This document shows, piece after piece, positions 1 through 9,300 of a DNA stretch of 20,529 nucleotides. The position numbers and the translations under genes were made by a program. The stretch lies in NCBI GenBank assembly GCA_008931825.1, contig QXVZ01016137.1, positions 1-20,529 on the forward strand, given 5' to 3'. Numbering within the stretch: position 1 is the first letter of the stretch; the number at the start of each line of letters is the position of its first letter. Below the pieces are notes generated by a model. The model had not been told where the DNA came from. It saw only the letters and a list, made by a program, of their open reading frames with translations, and did not search any database. The DNA is from Phallusia fumigata. Its lineage: Eukaryota > Chordata > Ascidiacea > Phlebobranchia > Ascidiidae.

Positions 1-289
1 GGGGTTGTCATCTTTCCGAATAACCCTTTCGGTTGGAACAGATCCATAAATCATCTCCGCTATTCCCAACTACGTTTTTTGCCGTTGCTGACTCGCTTGA
101 CAGTCATATAGGGAGCGAGCGGTAGTGTGTCGCATGTTTTACTTGAACAAAATAGCGTTTCTTAAAACTAGAAGGAAGCTCTGTCCGTCGTAATCGCTAG
201 AGAAAGAAGCTTATTGTGTTATAACCACATGTATTTCCGCCTATATGTCATTCACATTTTATTATATTCCTATTCTACCTTGAGTTTGT
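1..289. other. No gene seen
   Basis: No splice-bounded frame or RNA gene is recognised. The sequence near 80-330 may be the outer part of the dispersed repeat that becomes recognisable at 290. Confidence 0.4.
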
Positions 290-455
290 GAGACGAGATG
301 TAAGCTGTAACGCAAAATAAAGTTGAAGTTTTGACGAGTGGCCTGTGTGATGTTGTTCACTTTCTGCGAAGAGTTTGCAATATTGCCAAACTTCGACTGG
401 CCCTCAACTTTACCTAAAGTTCTATCCACTAATAAGACACCGGACCGGAACCTCG
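290..455. repeat. Dispersed repeat family 2, first half
   Basis: Segments such as gatgttgttcac, gaagagtttgcaat, ttgccaaacttcgactggcc and ataagacaccggaccgg line up in order with 8230-8380. The match breaks off near 455 and resumes at about 784, so roughly 330 bp of other DNA splits this copy. Confidence 0.6.
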
Positions 456-783
456 AAGACCAGGATTGTTCAAAGTGCGGCCCACTATAGTGGTTTTAAA
501 TTGTGTTAGTTACGCATGACCCCCCAAAATTTAGATTAAGGTTTTGGGTATAGGCGACTTCACGTAAAATCTTTTTATGAAACTTTATTTACCGGCAAGA
601 AGAAAAAGAGTACATGGTACTGACGAAGCACGAATCCATAAGGCTGATATTATCGCTGTGTGGTCGTGTATTTGCGTACTAATTTGATTGTCAAAAACTT
701 CATAAAAACGCTGGCCCGCGGCGCCTCCACCTCAATAAAATTTGCCGGCGTTAAAAAAATGTTGGATACCCCTGTCCTAGACC
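456..783. other. Unexplained insert splitting a dispersed repeat
   Basis: This segment separates the two halves of the family-2 repeat. It is not matched in the 8230-8500 copy. A short plus-strand open frame starting at 660 shows no recognisable protein. No clear terminal repeats or target-site duplication were found. Confidence 0.4.
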
Positions 784-905
784 AAACCGCAGAGGGGCAA
801 AAAACAGAATTGTCCAATCACGCGATGACAGCCGCCGGAATACGATCGAACCCTGAGCGACACGTGACAAGCTCACAAGCGGAAAGTGATTGCATCCGCC
901 TACGT
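784..905. repeat. Dispersed repeat family 2, second half
   Basis: The core gcagaggggcaa, followed by ttgtccaa, gacagcc, ccctgagcgac and cgcctacg, lines up with 8378-8500. The same block recurs at 2541-2662 because of the contig overlap. Confidence 0.65.
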
Positions 906-1619
906 TTATAAGTGCAAAGGACAACTTAAAAAGCCTGTCGGGCTCCCTGAATGATGATCTAAGTTTGGCTTCCTAATGTGACACAGGACACAGCGAAATA
1001 ATAAACGCAGCACAAGAAAATGCGTAAACGGAAGAATTGTTCACCAAGCAACAAGTCTCAAAACATAACTTGTAACTTGGTTAGTTGTGCAGCAAGTAGG
1101 GTAGGGTTGAGAAAACGCGATAAAAATACAAAAAGGAGATAGAGGTACAGTTCGAATTTAAACAAGTTGAGGTCAGCTGCGCGGATTCAATATTTTCTTG
1201 TGAAATAGATGAACAAACAGCAGCAGTGACTAGTTCCAGGATAAAGTAATATGAAATAATTACAAGCACAAGGAAAGTTGTGCTACTTAAAAATCAATCT
1301 GTGAAAACATTCACACTGAAGATTGTTCACTATAAGTTTCACTCAACAACAGTTTACTTGCAGACAGCCTAGAGTGTATAGTATTTTTCCTACTTTGGGA
1401 GCAAAGTTACTTTTACGACCAAAGTTTACTGGAAAACAGATCTTATCAACTCTTCTAATCAAAATAAACAAAACATTACACTCCCAGGAAATACCTCTGG
1501 AGAAATGTGCGAACATTGCTGTCATATTATTCACTTCAGGAACTTCATCAATATTCCAGTAATCACAGCATTTAAGTCAGAAAACAAAATGTAACAAAAA
1601 AAAACTAAATTCGCAGCTT
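906..1619. other. No gene seen
   Basis: This is AT-rich, apparently non-coding DNA between two repeat pieces. Short open frames on both strands (1081-1269, 1323-1562) recur at 2838 and 3080 in the duplicated block and show no recognisable protein. Confidence 0.5.
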
Positions 1620-1860
1620 TTAGTTTCAACATATTGTCATTCCACACATACTTTTACCCCATTAAAAGCGATACTTGCTTATATTTACTACACTTACATT
1701 GCATCCCATAATTTCCATAGTGATTTATAACATCATTTTAGGGGGCCGAGTAACAATTGGGGTTAACAAAACAATCAACAACAAACAACGACCCAACCTT
1801 AAAATCCAATCAAATTTGATCCCATTCGGACATTGTTTAAATATTTAACCACTATACAGA
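1620..1860. repeat. Worn copy of dispersed repeat family 1
   Basis: Blocks such as catattgtcattcca, cccataatttccatagt, cattttagggggc and cattcggacattgtttaaa occur in the same order as in the longer copies at 11062 and 13124. It also appears at about 3377-3617 in the duplicated contig. Confidence 0.5.
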
Positions 1861-2539
1861 GGTCCAAGACATCTACTATGGCTTCACATTCACTAGGCTA
1901 GTAAAAATTTTTGGATAGTCAGAAATTGCTTTAGGTGACAGTGTAAATGTATGCATACTGAACTCCACAAACCTTCCAGCATTCAAACAAAACCCCTCAA
2001 CACTTTTTTTTATGAACTCACTTGTTGCAGGTGAATCCATCAGCAATGGAAGATTGCCTTCTGAACATCTGCTTAATCCGCCAATGCATTGTCTACAATT
2101 AAATAGAATACAGCCCAGTATTAGTTGGTTGTTTGGTCAAGCCAATATTAGCTAAAACATCAAGCACACACATACTTAATACTAACAACAATTCAATACT
2201 CGGAATATGCAAGGAGACAACCTGGCCTCAGTCAGCTAAATTTGTATTCATCCAACATTACCCAAACTGTTCCGAACATAAATCAGGCATATCAAACCCA
2301 ACCTCAACAATGCAACACAGACTATACTTCATGTGTTGATTGTGCTACCCAACAACAACCAACACATCAGTCAGTCAGGATACAGACGCCATTCAACACT
2401 TTATTTAACTGATGAAAACAAATTCAAGGCACAGGCACATTCACATACATGGACACACCACAATATTAACAAATCCACAAAACAAGCTTTGGCAGCAGAC
2501 ACAGGAAGTGATTCTTACAACAGTCAGCCAGCAAGGATT

Positions 2540-2540
2540 N
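2540..2540. other. Single N joining two overlapping segments
   Basis: The base is N. Sequence on its left ends a 1756-bp block, and sequence on its right restarts the same block from its first base. This marks a contig join whose overlap was not merged. Confidence 0.9.
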
Positions 2541-4302
2541 AAACCGCAGAGGGGCAAAAAACAGAATTGTCCAATCACGCGATGACAGCCGCCGGAATAC
2601 GATCGAACCCTGAGCGACACGTGACAAGCTCACAAGCGGAAAGTGATTGCATCCGCCTACGTTTATAAGTGCAAAGGACAACTTAAAAAGCCTGTCGGGC
2701 TCCCTGAATGATGATCTAAGTTTGGCTTCCTAATGTGACACAGGACACAGCGAAATAATAAACGCAGCACAAGAAAATGCGTAAACGGAAGAATTGTTCA
2801 CCAAGCAACAAGTCTCAAAACATAACTTGTAACTTGGTTAGTTGTGCAGCAAGTAGGGTAGGGTTGAGAAAACGCGATAAAAATACAAAAAGGAGATAGA
2901 GGTACAGTTCGAATTTAAACAAGTTGAGGTCAGCTGCGCGGATTCAATATTTTCTTGTGAAATAGATGAACAAACAGCAGCAGTGACTAGTTCCAGGATA
3001 AAGTAATATGAAATAATTACAAGCACAAGGAAAGTTGTGCTACTTAAAAATCAATCTGTGAAAACATTCACACTGAAGATTGTTCACTATAAGTTTCACT
3101 CAACAACAGTTTACTTGCAGACAGCCTAGAGTGTATAGTATTTTTCCTACTTTGGGAGCAAAGTTACTTTTACGACCAAAGTTTACTGGAAAACAGATCT
3201 TATCAACTCTTCTAATCAAAATAAACAAAACATTACACTCTCAGGAAATACCTCTGGAGAAATGTGCGAACATTGCTGTCATATTATTCACTTCAGGAAT
3301 TTCATCAATATTCCAGTAATCACAGCATTTAAGTCAGAAAACAAAATGTAACAAAAAAAAACTAAATTCGCAGCTTTTAGTTTCAACATATTGTCATTCC
3401 ACACATACTTTTACCCCATTAAAAGCGATACTTGCTTATATTTACTACACTTACATTGCATCCCATAATTTCCATAGTGATTTATAACATCATTTTAGGG
3501 GGCCGAGTAACAATTGGGGTTAACAAAACAATCAACAACAAACAACGACCCAACCTTAAAATCCAATCAAATTTGATCCCATTCGGACATTGTTTAAATA
3601 TTTAACCACTATACAGAGGTCCAAGACATCTACTATGGCTTCACATTCACTAGGCTAGTAAAAATTTTTGGATAGTCAGAAATTGCTTTAGGTGACAGTG
3701 TAAATGTATGCATACTGAACTCCACAAACCTTCCAGCATTCAAACAAAACCCCTCAACAACTTTTTTTATGAACTCACTTGTTGCAGGTGAATCCATCAG
3801 CAATGGAAGATTGCCTTCTGAACATCAGCTTAATCCGCCAATGCATTGTCTACAATTAAATAGAATACAGCCCAGTATTAGTTGGTTGTTTGGTCAAGCC
3901 AATATTAGCTAAAACATCAAGCACACACATACTTAATACTAACAACAATTCAATACTCGGAATATGCAAGGAGACAACCTGGCCTCAGTCAGCTAAATTT
4001 GTATTCATCCAACATTACCCAAACTGTTCCGAACATAAATCAGGCATATCAAACCCAACCTCAACAATGCAACACAGACTATACTTCATGTGTTGATTGT
4101 GCTACCCAACAACAACCAACACATCAGTCAGTCAGGATACAGACGCCATTCAACATTTTATTTAACTGATGAAAACAAATTCAAGGCACAGGCACAGGCA
4201 CATTCACATACATGGACACACCACAATATTAACAAATCCACAAAACAAGCTTTGGCAGCAGACACAGGAAGTGATTGTTACAACAGTCAGCCAGCAAGGA
4301 TT
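2541..4302. repeat. Direct duplication, copy B (1762 bp)
   Basis: This is the second copy of 784-2539, starting directly after the N. The unique sequence continues from 4303, so this copy carries the true right-hand junction and copy A the true left-hand one. Differences from copy A include CCCAGG/CTCAGG near 3241, a change at 3826 that creates an in-frame stop in an otherwise open minus-strand frame, and the 6-bp insertion near 4190. Confidence 0.9.
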
Positions 4303-5003
4303 GAACCAAACTTCGGTTCCAAATGTGACAAAGCAATAATATTTTACCTAATCTCTCATTAAGCCCAGCACTGTACACACAGACTTGACTAACATTGCAA
4401 TCATCAGCTAAATGCTGCAGGGTCATCGCTCAAGCCTAAATGCTCTCCCGGCCAACTAAGCTCTGCAACATTAGTGACATCAGGTAACACAAACCTCAAC
4501 AAAACATCCATCCTTAAATCAGCCAGCAACAGTGCAATGTATTACCCTTGCAGACACAGACCTGAATCACAACAACACAATCCCTTTAATCAAGAGTGAG
4601 GTTGCCAGCCAAAGTCAGTAAACAGCCATGAAACACAACCACAAACCAAAATCAACCAACAAAAAACCCTACTTATCAAGCATTGAAACCCAAACTTCAA
4701 ACAGTTCACCGCAGCCATACTTGACGTTTCATTGTGAGGACCTCACCCACAATCTTCACATCAGGCAAGCGTATCCCAGGCACCATTACACAAGCAGGCA
4801 CAAGAGCAGACATTCTCAAGCCCAAAAATCAATTACTGGAGACTACTACAAAGCAATTAGTGACAAAAACACCAAGACAATCATGTTGGGATGAAACCAG
4901 GTTCCAGAGGTTCTTTCACAATCTTTGGTTTCTGCAACATAAAACAATGCTTTGCTGAAGCATGAATGTCAAGGTCAAAACATGCTCCATTACCACAGAT
5001 GAC
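4157..5003 (-). other. Candidate 3' untranslated region with poly(A) signal
   Basis: This is a GT-rich stretch on the minus strand after the TAA at 5004 with no sustained coding frame. It ends at AATAAA (4157-4162). That hexamer is followed within about 60 nt by a GU-rich run (tgttggttgttgttggg), the arrangement of a real animal cleavage site. A plus-strand open frame at 4628-4894 has no coding character. Confidence 0.4.
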
Positions 5004-5093
5004 TTATTGATGTTTGGATTCATCCTTTGCCATGGCGGCATTTCCATCTATGTGTTTTTTTAGATGATCTTTCAAATAATCCTGATCTAAGGC
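5004..5093 (-). CDS. Possible alternative terminal exon (29 residues and stop)
   Basis: The minus strand shows a good acceptor (gttttcttcaacag) followed by an open phase-0 frame, ALDQDYLKDHLKKHIDGNAA then MAKDESKHQ and TAA. The other two phases hit stops. Exon 17 of the TRPA gene ends in phase 0, so splicing 17 to this exon would give an alternative C-terminus without the coiled coil. A separate gene is less likely, because the only visible upstream coding sequence on this strand is TRPA. A downstream AATAAA with a GU-rich tract supports a transcript end. I do not recognise the peptide, and the frame is short, so this is tentative. Confidence 0.4.
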   Translation of the reverse strand, partial: ALDQDYLKDHLKKHIDGNAAMAKDESKHQ

Positions 5094-5935
5094 CTGTTGA
5101 AGAAAACAATAACACACATGCAAATTAATTGGATCAAAATAAATCAATAATTATGTTATTTTACACTCAGTATTTATTTTGGAAAACAGATGATTTAAGA
5201 CTGACGCCAGTACGGATGGTCCTGATCTTTTTGTGACAAAAAAGCTCAAGCAAAATTTTTAACGTTAGCTAACCGGCCAACCCCACATTATCATACTTTT
5301 GAACAAATATTTTGTTGCCAACTTCCGCCTTTACGATAAACGACATATCATAAAACAACTAATTTACATCACTGTATGTTTAATTTACTTCGAAAAAATG
5401 TGAACAAACAATCTGCAACCATAGAATACTCTGCAACCTCATGCTAAAATCGTAAAACCACTCAACCGTGACATGATTTTAAACTCTACATCCCATGAGA
5501 TGTAGAAAATTGGATTTTAGCTCGGCTTGTCAACTCATATTTAAACGATAATGAAAATTTACCACTGATAATGTACAATGATCTGGTCATACATTTGAAG
5601 CTTGTATTTTATTGGTTCTGGGCTTTTTTTTAGGAAATGAAACTATTTTTGTTAGTTGCTGAGAATTCACTTATTTCCTTTTGTCTTTTCGTTCAGTATA
5701 AATATTAATAAATCACTTAAAAATACTTTTAGGCACAAAAATTCAAATGAAACTTAGTTCTCAGCGTAAAATTCCTCATTTTTTATTCTTACCTTTCCAC
5801 TCCTTTCATATCAAAACTACATCAATTACATACACTACAATTTAAGTGATTACATTCTTGCGCGCAGAAGCGAAATTAAATACAATGCCATATTAAGAAA
5901 AACTACAAGAGCGTTTATATCATTCACAACGATGA
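5094..5935. other. AT-rich spacer downstream of the TRPA gene
   Basis: No sustained frame on either strand. It contains a small imperfect hairpin (ctacatc ... gatgtag, near 5487-5508) and an AATAAA on the minus strand at 5173-5178, which could be a distal poly(A) site. Confidence 0.45.
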
Positions 5936-5960
5936 TTTATTTAAAACAATTCATTTATGC

Positions 5961-5966
5961 TTTATT
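5961..5966 (-). terminator. Candidate poly(A) signal of the TRPA gene
   Basis: An AATAAA hexamer on the minus strand lies about 140 nt after the TGA at 6104, in a TTTGTTGAATAAAG context. A second AATAAA lies 20 nt further on (5936-5941). The two together make a short 3' UTR of 150-190 nt likely. Confidence 0.55.
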
Positions 5967-6103
5967 CAACAAACAAGTTTGATCTGTCACGTGACAATTT
6001 TAAACCAAAGTAAATTTACACCAAGCAATTCCTCAAAGCTCACTTTTCAAATATTTTGCTGGAAGAAAGTCCAAATAAACTGATGACGAAGTAGATAGTG
6101 ACG

Positions 6104-6349
6104 TCACGGGTTGCTTTCATCATCGTCCTTTTTTTCGTCTCCACCGATATTAAAATGTGACACGATCGCTGACATCATAGCTTCCATTGACCTTGAACGT
6201 TCGTCAAGGTTGACTAGCTTCCTTTCCAATGACCCGACCTTCCCATTCAATGACCCGACCTTCCCATTCAGAGAATCGACCTTCCCATTCAAAGATTCGA
6301 CCTTCCCATCCAGGAGTTCGACTTGCTTTTCAAACTTGTCGCGCTCGTT
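6104..6349 (-). CDS. TRPA: TRPA exon 18: C-terminal coiled coil and stop
   Basis: Residues 811-891, ending in TGA. The acceptor is gttgatttttag before AACGAGCGC, phase 0. It begins NERDKFEKQVELLDGKV and continues as perfect seven-residue units of the form LNGKVxS. Leu and Val fall at 3/4 spacing (residues 823-858), giving a coiled coil, followed by LERKLVN and LDERSRS. The tail is acidic (GGDEKKDDDESNP). TRPA channels have a C-terminal coiled coil that holds the tetramer together, so the placement fits. No similarity to a named C-terminus is recognised beyond that. Confidence 0.8.
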   Translation of the reverse strand, partial: NERDKFEKQVELLDGKVESLNGKVDSLNGKVGSLNGKVGSLERKLVNLDERSRSMEAMMSAIVSHFNIGGDEKKDDDESNP

Positions 6350-9300
6350 CTAAAAATCAACAATTACATACCAACACATTAAAAGGTTCAGTTTCTAAAA
6401 TACGTTGAGAGCAATCTGTTTGTTTGTTTGTTAATTTTAATCAAACCAATCGAAGCGGCAGAAAACAAGATAGTTACGTAGTATGCTGATTCTGTTTTCT
6501 TTTTCAAACAAATAGTCAGAGATTTCATGTTTTGCGGTCTCAGAGAAATTTCCTAGTTACCCCCACGCGGGCACAAGTACACTGTTATGTTACCCACCTT
6601 TTCAGGACTGAGGACTTCTTTGATTGTCGAAAGGTGTAAGTTTTTCTCCGAATACAACCACTGTATGANTACACTGTTATGTTACCCACCTTTTCAGGAT
6701 TGAGGACTTCTTTGATTGTCGAAAGGTTTAAGTTTTTCTCCGAATACAACCACTGTATGACAGAAGGTCTCTTTCGGTACTCGTTTGGGAAGAACTCCCG
6801 ATTTTTTCGCTTAACCCAACGTCGAATGGACAGTGGCAACTTGTACTCGATATCTAGAGTCAGTTTCACCTGCAAAACATATTCTCACATAACACAAAGT
6901 TACGAAGTTTTACCACGAAAACAAACTTTCACACAAGAGTACAGAAATGTGGGGTTAAGACGACGACTTTCAAACAACTTTAGAATGTCTTGATTTGAAG
7001 AAGATATTGTTATTCATACAACGAATAAAGTTTCAGTAATTTTGGTACATCATTATTTTTTATCCTAAACGGTTTTACCTAACGTTTACCTGCATTGCCA
7101 AACTTTCAAGTTCGGCATTTTTTTGAACTCCGTTAATGTCGTCCACAGCCAGACCAACCTGTGAAGATCAGATGGTTATGGGATCGAATCTAGACAACGA
7201 CGTGCGTTACTTAGAGGAAATAATATGTATTAAGCACTTTTTCACCAACATGCAAGTAAGACAATGTTTTCAAAACAGAATGTGAAGAAAAACATCAGTG
7301 TTAAAGTATTACCAGTAAGTTCATGATGATGATGCTCATTATAATGACGAAGATTATGAAGAAGATGTAAGATACAGCTCGGTAGTTCACCTGTGAAATA
7401 CTGAATGTCACTTTCAGCTTACTGTTGTGCCTATGAAACTGGTACTTGCTCATTTAATTTGCTTAGCTTTGTCACACACATCAGACAAATTGAGCACAAA
7501 GTTATTTAGTTCCATGACCCAGACAGCTTTGCACAAAAGCTCTTAAAAAAATAGCTGAGTCCAAAATTGACCACCCCGTGATTTAGGTCAATACATCAAC
7601 ACAACTTCTGGCAATATTTTAACTCACTGTGGAGACAGTAATTGTGTGGTTATCAGCTCCAGTCTCGATCGCAGCAACTTCAGACAGAAAAATCTCGTCA
7701 AACTGGAATTCACCCGTCATCAAAATCGAAGTCTTGATCACCGCGATCCACCATTGTTGAAATGCATACTACGTTATAAAGGCCATTTTATCAAGAGCTC
7801 GCGTAGGAATATTTCACCTTACACCCTATTAAATTACAACGTCACAAACAATGTTTCATTATGACGCCACACCCTATTACGTCATGTGTGGAAAGGGACC
7901 TGTAGTGACCACATAATCATTAAACAAAGGTTAACCCAGTAATGTCGTAAAGTGTAAAAACCTTGTGAAGAAATATTAATATTTAAGTTGCCTAGTTTCC
8001 ATGGGGCATATGTGGTCCGCCGAAACCAATGTTTAAAAATTCCTTCTTTTCACATTAACGGCTGCTCAACTAACGCATTTCACAATGCTTCGTGAAGCTG
8101 AACGATGGTTTTGTGACGTCGTAACTGACCTCGAGCTCTGAACGTTTCAAAGCCCAGATATGTCCGCTTGTTTTTGGCTTGTGATATTCGTTATTTCACC
8201 TAGAGATTATGAGACTCACAGTACGCTGGTACGCAGAATAAAAGAGAAAAATGGACTTGTGGCCCGCAAATGTTGTTCGCTATCAGCAGCGTTAAGGGTT
8301 TGTAATAATGTCAAACTGCGATCGGCCTTTCACTTCACGTACAGTTCGTTTAACGGATAAGACGCCTGACCGCATAGCAGAGGGGCAAGAAACTAAACTG
8401 TCCAAACAAGCAAAGACAGCCCTTCGCTAAAGGTCTGACCCTGAGCGACGTGTGAGCAGCTTACTGATACCTGCAGAAAGAGGTTCCTCGTCGCCTACGC
8501 AAGACCCACCTGGTTTTGCAGCAAACAGTGGAAACTGAACGCGAATCCAAATATAAAGAGAACGAGGATGACAAAGAATTTCATAAATGTCCAGAGAACA
8601 TGGTTGAACATTAGAACGAATATTCCTAATGTTGGCAACTTTCTTATAAACATGATCAAAACCATCCAGGATAGGAAAATACTGACTGCTCCGACTTGCC
8701 ACTGCCAATCCTGTGAACAACAAAATAGAAACATTAGGGAATTAGGGAACTTCCGGAGGTCAATAACTCACCTCTCTGACACCGACAAAGTTGGGTCCAG
8801 CTGAACTTGTGTCTGAATAAACAGTGAGAATCGCGAGAATGTAAAGAGAAACTTCGAATAGATTTGTGAAACTCTTGAAGTAAGAAATTCTTTGCGAGTA
8901 AACCTGGTATAACTGGCAAAGAAAAAATAGATTTGGTTTAGTGTAGGATCTCGGGTATGGGGGAGGGGGGTGTTGTTCAAATGGGGCCACCCCTTCCCCT
9001 AGTGTATGCAGAAGTACTGAAAAAAAAAGAGTACATGACAAAAGGATTGTTAAAATTGATTAGTATTCATCACACCAGCGTGCTGTTTGTATGGCGCATG
9101 TTTATCTTCTCGTCTGTCGCCCTAACATCGTTATTATTGCGTCACAATGGCATGTCTTTGTCTCATACACCGTTATCTTCTTAAAATGCAACAGCAGGTT
9201 GTATTCACTTTGACGTCATATTATTCATTTAAACTTAACGGCCATTGCCTGCTAATTGTTTATTGCAGTGTTTCCCAACAGATGGTACACGAAGGCATTT

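Larger units (their letters stand above)
784..2539. repeat. Direct duplication, copy A (1756 bp)
   Basis: It matches 2541-4302 at an offset of 1757 with fewer than ten substitutions and one 6-bp insertion in the second copy (an extra CACAGG near 4190). It ends at the N at 2540. No genes are seen inside. It contains the second half of a dispersed repeat (784-905), a worn intronic-type repeat (about 1620-1860) and GT/CA-biased sequence. Several open frames here are identical in both copies and show no coding signal. Confidence 0.9.

Noticed and set aside
1876-2144. A minus-strand frame of about 88 codons with protein-like appearance and a nearby acceptor, ending in TAG
   Set aside because: In the second copy of the block the same frame carries a TGA (3825-3827) and a Ser/Val change. 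No matching upstream exon was found. It is most likely non-coding.
4229-4480. Overlapping minus-strand open frames near 4230-4480 with possible splice borders
   Set aside because: The two frames conflict, neither links in phase to another exon, and the sequence is GT-biased, which favours open frames. More likely untranslated or intergenic.
6111-6353. Plus-strand frame rich in Ser/Phe/Pro repeats
   Set aside because: It is the shadow of the heptad-repeat coding exon on the minus strand.
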